DNA from: Pontibacter mangrovi
GTDB lineage: Bacteria; Bacteroidota; Bacteroidia; Cytophagales; Hymenobacteraceae
Reading direction: 5' to 3'
Assembly (NCBI RefSeq): GCF_006385705.1
Contig: NZ_VFRQ01000019.1
Location: 1 to 60,080 of the forward strand
Length of the DNA stretch: 60,080 bases
In this document: positions 35,722 to 44,687 of the stretch, one piece after another
How the letters are laid out: each line of letters begins with the position of its first letter
Numbering within the stretch: position 1 is the first letter of the stretch
The notes under the pieces: generated by a model
Told to the model about the DNA's origin: nothing
What the model saw: only the letters and a program-made list of their open reading frames with translations
Databases searched by the model: none
Position numbers and translations under genes: made by a program

Positions 35722-36579
35722 CTAGAATTTGAATTTTTTAAAATGATAAATTGATAAAGCCATAGTCATCGCATACTTCATTATAATATTGCTATGCTTT
35801 GCCCGTACATACTCAATAATGATATTAAAAAGTGGCTTTGCCTCCACTCTTTTATAGTTCTTAAATGTCGAGTAATTTTTAAGCGCAAAGAGGTTTGCAG
35901 AGTTTCTATTACGATTTGCTATTCTGTTATCACTGTGAACTCTTCGGTAGGCTACTGGCTTGTCTGTTATACCTGGCACAATGTTTCCAAAGTGAGCTAC
36001 TCTATACCATAAATGTGTATCTTGATGCAACTTTAAGTCTGTATCGAATAAGCCAGTTTTATTTAGTAGGCTTCTCCTTAAAGTGATGGCATTTGTAGTA
36101 AATGCACCTTTATTAGTTGTAAGATTATAAAGTAAATTGTTACTGATATGCTTTTTACTAATTGTTGTTAGGTCTTTAGTAAACAAGTTTTTATCATGAT
36201 AGAAATATCCGGTCGCACCATAAACTCCATCCACATCTTTGTCTGTAGCTAAAACTTTAGCTTCAACTATAAATCTATTTGGAAGGTACCAATCATCAGC
36301 ATCTAAGAAGGCAATAAACTCGAAGTTAGATTTTTGGATTCCTAAATTTCTGCTAGCACCAGCCCCTTTATTTTCTTCATATGGATGCCTGTAGAGTTTT
36401 ACCTTATCATATTCCCTCACCAACTGCTTACATATTTCTAATGCATTGTCAGGAGATTTATCTTCAACAAGAATTACTTCTCCCACCTCTTCAAGTTGAA
36501 CAGCGGACTCCACAGCATTTCTAAGAAACCTTTCTGCGTTGTAGACAGGGATTATGACTGATACTTTAAATGAATTCAT
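35722..36579 (-). CDS. Glycosyltransferase family 2 (GT-A)
   Basis: This 285-residue enzyme has KVSVIIPVYNAERFLRNAVE at the start, ILVEDKSPDNALEICKQLV, GAGASRNLGIQKSNFEFIAF, and the metal motif FLDADDWYLP near 90-99. The C-terminal part is variable and includes YRRVHSDNRIANRNRN. It starts one base after the pyruvyl transferase stop. The substrate is unknown. Confidence 0.92.
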   Translation of the reverse strand: MNSFKVSVIIPVYNAERFLRNAVESAVQLEEVGEVILVEDKSPDNALEICKQLVREYDKVKLYRHPYEENKGAGASRNLGIQKSNFEFIAFLDADDWYLPNRFIVEAKVLATDKDVDGVYGATGYFYHDKNLFTKDLTTISKKHISNNLLYNLTTNKGAFTTNAITLRRSLLNKTGLFDTDLKLHQDTHLWYRVAHFGNIVPGITDKPVAYRRVHSDNRIANRNRNSANLFALKNYSTFKNYKRVEAKPLFNIIIEYVRAKHSNIIMKYAMTMALSIYHFKKFKF

Positions 36580-36580
36580 T

Positions 36581-37702
36581 TTAAATGCTGATGTGGTTCT
36601 TAAGCGTCTCCCACATTAATTTTGACCGTTCCTTTTGCTTCTGTATAGTATTTGATTGCTCATTTTGAAAAGCTGCTTTGCCTTTAGATAAAAGTTCTGA
36701 AATAAGATCTTTTACATTCTCAAACTCATAGTTGCGAATATCTACCAAGGCATCTTCTTGTCCATACTCTTTCATCAAAATCTGGTATTTATGAGACCAA
36801 GATGTTGTAATAGCTGGCACGCCTTGAGACAAAGCACTAACAAGTCCATGAAATCTCGAAACAATGATCAAATCAGCTGATTTAATTCTATTCTTAATCT
36901 TAATTGGATCAAATTCTTCTACAATCGGATCGTTCAGCGCTAATCTTTTATTAAGATCTTTAGCAATCTGTTTATCTCTTTCCCCCTCGTGTATCAAGTA
37001 GTAAACTTTTTTCTCCTGATTTTTCAAGAACGTGCGTACATTGATTAAAAAGCCCATATAGGCTTCTTTATCTTGTGTAAACATCTTATAATTTGGGATA
37101 AGGCATATCTCTCCTTCCGGGTACTTCTGCTCTGGCCCAGCATCAACTAAATTGGTAAAGTCTGGAGCAAGTATGAACTTTTCTTGCTGACCATATGCAT
37201 CTATCATATAGTCCATTGACTGCTCATCTCTTACGAATACAAGATCAGACTTATCAAGCACCTTTTTGAAAGAGTGTTTTACTTTTTCATCATTGAAAGT
37301 GCCAAGAGCCTGAGGAAGTAAAATACTTTTAGCATACTTAGGAGTTTTTCCGGCTAATACATTCTGAAATCTTTTCAAAGGTTTATTAGCTCCCCAAAAA
37401 TCTCCATATGCAAATCCAGAACCATCTAAAATAACATCTACCTCTTCATCTAAAATAATTTTAAATGATCTGCGTATATTCATAGGTAGGTGTTTTATCA
37501 GTTTAAACAATAAAGCTTTCTTACCTAAATTAGGTGGTAAGTAGAAAAGCCCTAACTCTTTCGCTCTTCTGTATCCAACTCCTCCTGAATCCCAAGATAT
37601 GGCAAGGATTACATTGTGCTGCTCAAATTGTTGTTGTACTGCCTCTAGCATTAGATGTGCCCCTTTATTCTGGACACCCATCCCTTTAAGTTCTATAACC
37701 AT
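36581..37702 (-). CDS. Polysaccharide pyruvyl transferase family protein
   Basis: This 373-residue protein opens with MVIELKGMGVQNKGAHLMLE and has DVILDGSGFAYGDFWGAN near residues 89-106 and a C-terminal VSRFHGLVSALSQGVPAITT near 285-305. These features match the CsaB/WcaK/PssM-type pyruvyl transferase family. Such enzymes place a ketal pyruvate from phosphoenolpyruvate on a sugar, giving an acidic group. Some relatives act differently, so activity is inferred. One base separates it from the nitroreductase-like gene upstream and one from the GT2 gene downstream. Confidence 0.87.
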   Translation of the reverse strand: MVIELKGMGVQNKGAHLMLEAVQQQFEQHNVILAISWDSGGVGYRRAKELGLFYLPPNLGKKALLFKLIKHLPMNIRRSFKIILDEEVDVILDGSGFAYGDFWGANKPLKRFQNVLAGKTPKYAKSILLPQALGTFNDEKVKHSFKKVLDKSDLVFVRDEQSMDYMIDAYGQQEKFILAPDFTNLVDAGPEQKYPEGEICLIPNYKMFTQDKEAYMGFLINVRTFLKNQEKKVYYLIHEGERDKQIAKDLNKRLALNDPIVEEFDPIKIKNRIKSADLIIVSRFHGLVSALSQGVPAITTSWSHKYQILMKEYGQEDALVDIRNYEFENVKDLISELLSKGKAAFQNEQSNTIQKQKERSKLMWETLKNHISI

Positions 37703-37703
37703 T

Positions 37704-38765
37704 CTATAGAAATTTTCTAATCTGATTTAAATCTCTTTTTTCTGAAAACGCTACCATTCCTTCGGGATCAGGATAACCTACTCCTATGCACATTATTGGC
37801 CTTTGATAAGACTTCAAACCAAGAAACCTATCCATCTTTCTTTCCCTTTCCTCAATATCAGGCCAATTTATTGATACAGAACCTAATCCTAAGGTTTCTA
37901 AAGCTAACATCAAAGACATATTGGCTAAAGAAGCATCTATATATATTAAGTGCCTGTCTCTTTCGTCAAAATAAGCATCTAAATTTCCAACAACAACTAT
38001 AAACGTCTGTATACTACGAGCATATCCAGTTGTCCCCATAGGCAGTTTAACTGCTTCTTTAACTAATTGAGGGTTATCAACAATATGATATTCAAATGGT
38101 TGGCGATTACATGCAGAAGGAGCTTGAGAAGCAACTAGAATTGCTTTATCAATCAATTCTCTTGGAACTGGTTGCTCTAAGAACCATCTAACTGATCTTC
38201 TGTATTTACTTAATTTATGAAAGTCTTCGTAGCTAATCCTTGGCTTGAGTTCTTCGTTTCTATGGTACGGAATTTTGATCTTCGTACACTGAAAATTAGA
38301 GAGTTGGCCATCTAACCCTTGTACAAATTCCTTGTAGCGAATCTTTTCTTTAGCAATTACCTTATCCTCTCCTGATGTATCAAAATAAGAATTAAGGACA
38401 TCTGTGAACCAACTTAACTGTGAAAGGCTTTCTGATTGATTACCCATTACACCAATATATGAATCAACTGTTTCTTTGATATAGTCTTTGGCAAAAACAT
38501 CACGCCTTGGACGCATCAGTAATCCTTTTTCAATTCTATGAATATTCCGCACAAGCAAAAAGTAATTTGCTTTTTCCACTTGTGCTTCTTTCATATGTTT
38601 GACTTTCCCAGCTAAGACTGCCTTATTTTCTCTTCTAAATGCTGGTGAGAAGATAAAATAATACATCGATGACATGAATGTGCTTTTATAGCAAAATTCT
38701 GGAAGGTAGTAGTCTATGATTTTTTTCCGGTATGCCTTAAATCTTTTTATAATCTTCTTAATCAT
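37704..38765 (-). CDS. Nitroreductase family protein with long N-terminal extension
   Basis: This 353-residue protein has a nitroreductase/FMN-binding fold in about the C-terminal half: SKYRRSVRWFLEQPVPRELI near 178-197, ASQAPSACNRQPFEYHIVDN near 205-225, and LMLALETLGLGSVSINWPDI near 285-305. The N-terminal 175 residues are basic and helical and not recognised. Nitroreductases use FMN and NAD(P)H, but the true substrate in polysaccharide clusters is not known. It overlaps the flippase by four bases and is followed at one base by the pyruvyl transferase, so the three are coupled. Confidence 0.85.
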   Translation of the reverse strand: MIKKIIKRFKAYRKKIIDYYLPEFCYKSTFMSSMYYFIFSPAFRRENKAVLAGKVKHMKEAQVEKANYFLLVRNIHRIEKGLLMRPRRDVFAKDYIKETVDSYIGVMGNQSESLSQLSWFTDVLNSYFDTSGEDKVIAKEKIRYKEFVQGLDGQLSNFQCTKIKIPYHRNEELKPRISYEDFHKLSKYRRSVRWFLEQPVPRELIDKAILVASQAPSACNRQPFEYHIVDNPQLVKEAVKLPMGTTGYARSIQTFIVVVGNLDAYFDERDRHLIYIDASLANMSLMLALETLGLGSVSINWPDIEERERKMDRFLGLKSYQRPIMCIGVGYPDPEGMVAFSEKRDLNQIRKFL

Positions 38766-40219
38766 CTTACTGATTTTTTTTGCTTTCTAAAGGAGTTAAT
38801 TTGATATAATATTTCCTTACCAATCATAAAATAAACTATCAATAAATAGATTGATAAAGAAATAACTGCACTTAAGGGCCAAAAAATTTTTAATTTAAAG
38901 TGCAGTATATAACCAACTATGGATCCGATAACAAACCCAATACCACTCGGTTTTATGGCTGATAATAATTTCAGGAATGATATGTTTAAAAGCTTCTTTA
39001 GAAAGTATTGTGCTATAAAAACGCTTAAAATTTTATTTATTAATATCGCTGTTGCTGCGCCTACGGTACCATAGAGTTTTGTCCCTATGAAAATCAGAGG
39101 GACATATAATACCAATGATTTGAAGAGTTGGAGCTTGAATTCTAATCCGGGCTTTCCCATTCCTCTAATAAGAGATGTGTTGGAACTTACCATAAGATGA
39201 AAAACTACGGACACAGAAAGAATTTGAACTGGAATAATAGCATCCACCCACTTTTCACCAAAGAATCCATGAATGATGGGTGAAGCAAATAACATCATCA
39301 ACATCATTATTGGATAAATTATGATCGCATTATATTCAACTACTTTTAGATAGTACAAAGCCAGGGATTTAACATCATCTTGCTTCTTGCCGTAAATGGG
39401 ATACATGACAGTATTCATAACAGACATTAATTGACCTCTAAATGTGTCTGTCAGAGTAAAAGCTAAAGTATAAACACCTAATGCCGAAGCGGAAAGAAGC
39501 TTACCTATTATAAGATAATCGAATTTACTGATTAGGTTATTGAAAACCTGTGTCCCCATAGTGTTAACGCCAAAACCAAAGATTTCTTTAAAAGCCTCGT
39601 TCTCCCAAATCAATCTAGGTTTCCACTTTGTAGCTTTGAAATACATAGGCATTGCTACTACAAACGTTGCTACAGAATTGAAAACCAACGCCCATACCCC
39701 AAAACCTGAAAAAGCTAGTATTAAGGATAGTATACCAGAGAATATACTACTAAAATTACTTATATATGTTAACCTTTTAAAATCAAGACTTTTAGTAAGT
39801 TGAGCTCTATGTACCAGATTGATTGGGCTAGCTAGAACACCTAGACTCATCACTGGAATTATTTGCCTCATCACAGGTTCTTTGTAAAAATCTGCAGCTA
39901 AAGGAGCTACTATCAAAGCTATAGTAATATACAATGCAATTGACCAAATAACACCTGTCCAGAAGGATGTGTGATAGTGCTCTTCCCGAAGATCTTCGTC
40001 TTTCCGCTGCACTAAAGCTGCTCCAAATCCTAAGTCATTAAAAACTTGAACAAAGCTTGTAAAAACAGCCGCCATCCCAACTAAACCAAATTGTTCTGGA
40101 AATAGAAGCTTTGCCAATACAAGCTTGATAATAAAAGAAAAAGAGCGGTTTACGATTAATTGAATAGCATTCCAGAAAATACCTGTAACCACCTTCCCTT
40201 TAAGGGATTTATTATTCAT
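38762..40219 (-). CDS. Oligosaccharide flippase (Wzx/PST-like, second copy)
   Basis: This 485-residue membrane protein has about 14 hydrophobic segments. GIFWNAIQLIVNRSFSFIIK is near the start, LFPEQFGLVGMAAVFTSFVQ near 40-60, and VFNDLGFGAALVQRKDEDLR near 58-78, as in Wzx/RfbX flippases and the lipopolysaccharide exporter WzxC. It would flip the lipid-linked unit of the second cluster. It is the first intact gene of the leftward run; a decayed dehydrogenase lies just upstream. Confidence 0.9.
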   Translation of the reverse strand: MNNKSLKGKVVTGIFWNAIQLIVNRSFSFIIKLVLAKLLFPEQFGLVGMAAVFTSFVQVFNDLGFGAALVQRKDEDLREEHYHTSFWTGVIWSIALYITIALIVAPLAADFYKEPVMRQIIPVMSLGVLASPINLVHRAQLTKSLDFKRLTYISNFSSIFSGILSLILAFSGFGVWALVFNSVATFVVAMPMYFKATKWKPRLIWENEAFKEIFGFGVNTMGTQVFNNLISKFDYLIIGKLLSASALGVYTLAFTLTDTFRGQLMSVMNTVMYPIYGKKQDDVKSLALYYLKVVEYNAIIIYPIMMLMMLFASPIIHGFFGEKWVDAIIPVQILSVSVVFHLMVSSNTSLIRGMGKPGLEFKLQLFKSLVLYVPLIFIGTKLYGTVGAATAILINKILSVFIAQYFLKKLLNISFLKLLSAIKPSGIGFVIGSIVGYILHFKLKIFWPLSAVISLSIYLLIVYFMIGKEILYQINSFRKQKKSVR

Positions 40220-40289
40220 GTAAAATTATAGTAGTTTATCGAGCAACAAATATTAAACTCGTTTTTAAACACAAATTTTAAGAGCACCT

Positions 40290-40840
40290 AAAACATCAAC
40301 AGAGCGTCAGCCAATTCCTTTAGCTGCATTCCCTTCACGTCATACACTACCGCATTAGGTTACAAATTTTAGTCAAATCAAGTTGTTTAAACTCCTTATG
40401 CAATACTGCGTGAATAACGGCTTCATAGGTAATAGAATTGTCCAAGGTAGTTATAGAGTCTCAACCATACTCATATTTCAGCCCCGCTGGTTCAGCCTAA
40501 AAATCGTATATTGAGAGATTTATGTGGTAGCTCTTCAGGGTGTGTAGGATGTCAACGGCTTTAGTATTACGTACGTCTGGTCAGTTCTCTTTGAAAGTAA
40601 TACCGAGCATTAGCACGTTTGCGTCCTTCACCAAAATATCTTTCTTTACAATCAGCTTCACTACCTCATGCGCCACATATTCACCCACTCCATCTTTTAG
40701 GCGGCGACCCACTAATATTATTTCCAGGTAATACCCTACCTCCTGTGCCAGATTGTATGGATCGACACTAATGCAATGCCCTCCAACTAGGCTTGCTTAA
40801 ACTTTAGGAAGTTCCATTTTGTACCAGCTGCCGGATGCTA
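40290..40840 (-). pseudogene. Decayed TviB-like UDP-HexNAc dehydrogenase (C-terminal part)
   Basis: The minus strand is clearly homologous to the C-terminal 175 residues of the intact dehydrogenase at 12808-14115 but has in-frame stops. In the block matching ENCPDVRNTKV the Cys codon TGC has become TGA. A second stop replaces Asn in the EYGWNS block, and the HPEI/GGHCIGVDPYY region has lost bases. The N-terminal 250 residues are absent. It lies right upstream of the second flippase, where a sugar-nucleotide gene would be expected, so the second cluster probably once had its own uronic acid dehydrogenase. Confidence 0.88.
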
Positions 40841-40849
40841 AATCACAAA

Positions 40850-41220
40850 TCTACAGTTATCATATGAGATATGCACTATTAAGCAAATTTAAAACATGTC
40901 TAGTTGTTATTATTAAAGATTTTTTCAAAGAGTGATTATGAACAACACAAAAGACGTGATTAGTATAGGAAGCAAACTTTCATTATTGATTGCGTCTTAT
41001 ATTAATATTGCAACTTTTATAGTATGATTGTAGCACATATATTATACATTATGCAATACATCATACAATGAAAGCTTCAAGTGATTCATAGTCTAATTTA
41101 AACCAGTCATAAACTTCAAAAGAAAATAAGTAAGTTAGTCCGATAGGAGGATTGGCTTACAAAACAGAAAATCAGGTAATAAAAAATGCGAGCCTGTAAC
41201 TTATACTAGTATCAATTCAT
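40850..41220. other. AT-rich spacer
   Basis: This gap of about 370 bases between two pseudogenes is AT-rich and carries short direct repeats such as TACATTATGCAATACATCAT near 41045-41070. No frame, RNA gene or terminal inverted repeat of the IS630-like element was recognised. Confidence 0.4.
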
Positions 41221-42174
41221 TTATGCGCCTTGCTCCATGTAGGGAAACAGGGTTAGCTGCTTTACTTTCTGTGGCTGCTGGATGTAGTCCTTGACCAGAC
41301 TTTCGAGCAGTTGCTCTATCTGGCCAATGTCTGCAAAGACCTTATTGGCTGTCCCTTGGCGAAGCTCCTCGAAGCAGCGCTCCACCGGGTTAAGCTCGGG
41401 GCAGGCGGTAGGCAGTCGCTGCCACTTCAGCCCGCTGCGCCCCCAGTCCTAGGCCGTGTGCGCCGAAACCCGTCCCCGATGGGCAATGGGCACCGGCAAC
41501 CCTTCTCCTCCAGGTGAAGCTCCAGCTGCTGAAGGAAGAGCTGTAAACCGGCCTTGTCTAGGCCAACAGCATGGCGAACACGTCCCCGGTGAAGGGGCAC
41601 AGGGCCACGTAGAGGTAGGACCACTCGTAGCACAGCTTCACCGGGCAGCGGGACCTGCTCCAGCTGCGGCGGGAACGGGTACGGGTGCCGTAGCGCATCT
41701 CGTCGGTGAAGTAAACCCGCTGCCCCTAGTCGCTCCTGAGCCACTCGAAATTTTTAAAAGCCTCTTCTCCGGCCCCATCCTTATGCACGTGCACCGGCCG
41801 GCCCGTTTTGAGCTTTACCTTCAGCCGGGTGAGCAGGCAGTAAGCCCGCTCTGGGAGTAAGTGATTCCCATCTCGGCCAGGACCCAAGTGTTGATCTGGC
41901 TCTGCGTGAGCATGCCGTCCTCGTCCAGACGCTGGAGCAGGCGTGCCTGCTGGCAGCTGTCAAGCTTGGCCCAGCAGCCCGTGTAGTGGGTCACCAGCAG
42001 GGAATTGAACCCCTGCTGGCAGTACTGCTTCCACAGCAGCTGGTTCTTGTTCCGCCCCAGGCCTACCTGCTCCCCGACCTGCTGCAGGGAAGGGCCCGCT
42101 GCTGCTCTTGCTCTACTCGAAGCAAATCAGAGAAATCTTCTCTGATCAGTGCTGGATAATCATAATGTGCCATG
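41221..42174 (-). pseudogene. Degenerate IS630-like transposase
   Basis: Read on the minus strand from ATG at 42174, pieces of an IS630-type transposase appear in shifting frames. An N-terminal HTH region contains NKNQLLWKQYCQQGFNSLLV, followed by LTQSQINTWVLAEMGITYSQ, and then the catalytic-domain start VYFTDEMRYGTRTR, where a DE dyad is normal for the family. A YEWSYLYVALCPFTGDVFAM stretch and a terminal LLESLVKDYIQQPQ..LFPYMEQGA follow. At least three frameshifts and two stops interrupt it, so it is inactive. Clear terminal inverted repeats could not be located. Confidence 0.82.
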
Positions 42175-42235
42175 CGCCTAAAACAAAACTGGCGTACAAC
42201 TCAATAAATTTTGGGTATTAGGGTAATCTATAGTT

Positions 42236-42708
42236 ACTTAACTCAAGTTGCGCGCTAGTAGACGCCTTGAGCCAGGGTAAAGGCGACGGTATTGAGGATG
42301 CCTTTGAGGATGAAGCCTTCTGGCGTAACAGCGTGTAATTTCTAGGGAAAGAAGCCCAAGATGCCGAAGAAGGTGGTTTCGATGCGCTTTCCGGAGCAGA
42401 TCCAGAGAAAGACAGACCATGAGCGGCTCACCCCGTGGTGAACCTGCATGTAGGAGTAGGCCGGGTGGAGGTTGCGGGCCAAGCGCAGAGCCGTGCTCAG
42501 CAGCTCGGCATCAATTATTTTGCAGTGAGCGTCATCTTTTCCGTCAACGGCATGGAAGAGATGTCGATGAAGCAGTATATGGTAATGGTCTGTTCTCTCT
42601 TGGCTGTTACGGTTTAAGTCTGCAAACTTTAAACCGTAAGCGCGGCCACTGGCAGGACAGTTTTTTTTATAACACCGCGTGCATTATCACGCAACTTGAA
42701 TTACTTAT
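42236..42708 (-). mobile_element. Internally deleted IS982-like element remnant
   Basis: Related ends AACTCAAGTTGCG (left) and, read inward from the right, AATTCAAGTTGCG frame a short element of about 470 bases. Minus-strand pieces match an IS982-type transposase: ITIYCFIDISSMPLT and KIIDAELLSTALRLARNLHP at the N-terminal side, then a jump to RIETTFFGILGFFP and LHAVTPEGFILKGILNTVAF from the C-terminus. Most of the catalytic core is missing and stops occur. Flanks carry a possible 6-base direct repeat TTACTT. The right end touches the stop codon of the acyltransferase gene. Confidence 0.75.
42609..42641. repeat. Hairpin inside the IS982-like remnant
   Basis: An inverted repeat with arms ACGGTTTAA and TTTAAACCGT and a short AGTCTGCAAAC loop lies near the N-terminal side of the transposase remnant. 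It may be an internal or deletion-joint structure. Confidence 0.4.
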
Positions 42709-44614
42709 GAACAATAGATTTGAAACTATTACTAAAAAAACTATGAGCTATTTGGCTGTCCATTATTTTCTTTACAACTAAGTCAGCGCCAATTTTGGTC
42801 ATATGGCTGTTATCCCATATATAAGGAGTATCACCGGTAGACAGAGGTAGAGCAGAGTTGGGCTCTAGAACAGTGATGTAGTTATTCTTGAACTCGCTGC
42901 ATAGTATTTCATTTATTTGATAAATCCCTTTGTTTATGTAGCTGTTCCTGAGTTGCAGATCATACTCGTGCTCCCTAGCCATGATCGTTGGGTAGGGTAT
43001 AATGTAGGCATCTGTTTGGCCAATTATAATTACGTTTATGTTATGTTTCCTGAAATAAGTTAGAGTTTCAGCCATGTATTTAACAAGTTTTTCAGTGGTA
43101 GTGACAGAACTCATCGCTTTTACCCAGTTTGCACTTAATATTACCCCATCAATATTGTCAGCATTGTTAGGAATGAAGTCTCTGTAGGCATAATCCATCA
43201 CTTCCTTAAATCTACTATTACCAAAAGGTTCAACTGTAGGGAACCCTCCACTTGATGCAATCAAAAAGAGTCGGCTATCATTCCTTTCGAAATGTTCTCT
43301 TAGAGATGCTGAAAGATGAGCTGCATGGCTATCGCCGATGAGTAGGAAGTTTTTCCTATTCTTATTCAGTTGTAAACAGACGTTTTTTTGGTAGTCTCTT
43401 ATTCCAGTATGCTTTGATGTCAAAAAGCATTCACCAGTGCTCATCAGACTATCTATCTCAATCTGGTGGCTTGAGCGGTAGCTAGCAATTTCTAATGTTT
43501 TAGGCTTAAACAAAACGTGATTTGTGCTAAAATAACTAAGGGCTGTAGTGCCTATAAAGAGAAGGGACATACAGACAACAATCGGTGTAATGCTATTGAA
43601 TTTATAGGATTCAATGTAAGTATATGAAACATACCCTAAAAAAAATGCTATAAGAGTAAGTAAAAGGATAGATATCCAACCCGCTTCCACTCCAAAATAA
43701 AGAGCTATAACATAAATTGGCCAGTGCCATAAGTACAGAGAGTATGATATCCGGCCAATGAATTGGACGCTTGCATGCCTCACTATTCTGAAGTCATTAA
43801 AGTTTGCTATTATCACTAAGAATGTAGCTAGAACAGGGATAGTGGTATAAACTCCTGGCCAAACCATGGAAGGATGGAGAATTAACAGGGACAGCAGGAT
43901 TAATAAATAACCTGCTATTGCTGTAACCTTCCTCCATCTGTGGCTCTTTAGTACTCCTTCTGAAAACAATGCAACTCCGCCTGCAAGCATTTCCCAAGAT
44001 CTTGTGGGAAGTAAGTAGAAAGAGGAAGTTGGGTTGAAGTTTGAATAAATAATGGAAGCAATAAGTATGAACAGTGTAGAACCGGTGAAGAATACAACAA
44101 AGGGTTTTTGCTTTATTAAGAGCTTTTTTAATATAACTAGAGTGACGGGGTATAGTAAGTAAAACTGCCACTCAACGGATAAAGACCAAGTGTGCAGAAG
44201 GATATTGGTATCGGAAGAAGGGGCAAAGTAATCAGCACTTTGCCAGTACAATATATTGGAGTAAAACAGCAGGCTAGCTGCAGCGTTCCGTTGATTTAGC
44301 CTGTAGTCTTCGGGTAGATAAACAAAGAAGCCTACTAGTGTAAGTACAATGACAAGAAATAACAGTGCAGGGACAATTCTTTTTAACCTTTTTATAAGGT
44401 AGTCTTTGTAAGAAAATTCACCCTTCCCGATCGATCCGAGGATTATCCTAGTCATCAAGTAGCCAGAGATGACAAAGAAGATATCTACACCTGTGAATCC
44501 ACCTTCTAAATAGGAGACTTTGTAGTGAAAAAGTAAGACTCCTAGTACAGCAATAGCTCTAAGGGCATTTATGTCATACCTAAAGCTATTTTTAGGCAGG
44601 CTTTCAATGGTCAT
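42701..44614 (-). CDS. Acyltransferase 3 with C-terminal SGNH domain (OafA-like)
   Basis: This 637-residue protein has an N-terminal acyltransferase-3 membrane domain: RYDINALRAIAVLGVLLFHY, GGFTGVDIFFVISGYLM near 38-55, and about ten helices to residue 380. The C-terminal periplasmic SGNH hydrolase-like domain contains LLIGDSHAAHLSASL near 420-435 and DNSHMTKIGADLVVKK near 605, supplying the Ser and Asp/His. Such proteins O-acetylate surface glycans, using an acetyl donor from the cytoplasm. The last sense codon AAG and the stop TAA touch the right end of the IS982-like remnant, so the native C-terminus may have been changed by insertion. Confidence 0.88.
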   Translation of the reverse strand: MTIESLPKNSFRYDINALRAIAVLGVLLFHYKVSYLEGGFTGVDIFFVISGYLMTRIILGSIGKGEFSYKDYLIKRLKRIVPALLFLVIVLTLVGFFVYLPEDYRLNQRNAAASLLFYSNILYWQSADYFAPSSDTNILLHTWSLSVEWQFYLLYPVTLVILKKLLIKQKPFVVFFTGSTLFILIASIIYSNFNPTSSFYLLPTRSWEMLAGGVALFSEGVLKSHRWRKVTAIAGYLLILLSLLILHPSMVWPGVYTTIPVLATFLVIIANFNDFRIVRHASVQFIGRISYSLYLWHWPIYVIALYFGVEAGWISILLLTLIAFFLGYVSYTYIESYKFNSITPIVVCMSLLFIGTTALSYFSTNHVLFKPKTLEIASYRSSHQIEIDSLMSTGECFLTSKHTGIRDYQKNVCLQLNKNRKNFLLIGDSHAAHLSASLREHFERNDSRLFLIASSGGFPTVEPFGNSRFKEVMDYAYRDFIPNNADNIDGVILSANWVKAMSSVTTTEKLVKYMAETLTYFRKHNINVIIIGQTDAYIIPYPTIMAREHEYDLQLRNSYINKGIYQINEILCSEFKNNYITVLEPNSALPLSTGDTPYIWDNSHMTKIGADLVVKKIMDSQIAHSFFSNSFKSIVHK

Positions 44615-44687
44615 ATAATATAATTTAATCTGTGAACGGTCTTTCTGAAGGAATGCTGTAGTTGGAGATTACAATATTTATTTACAG

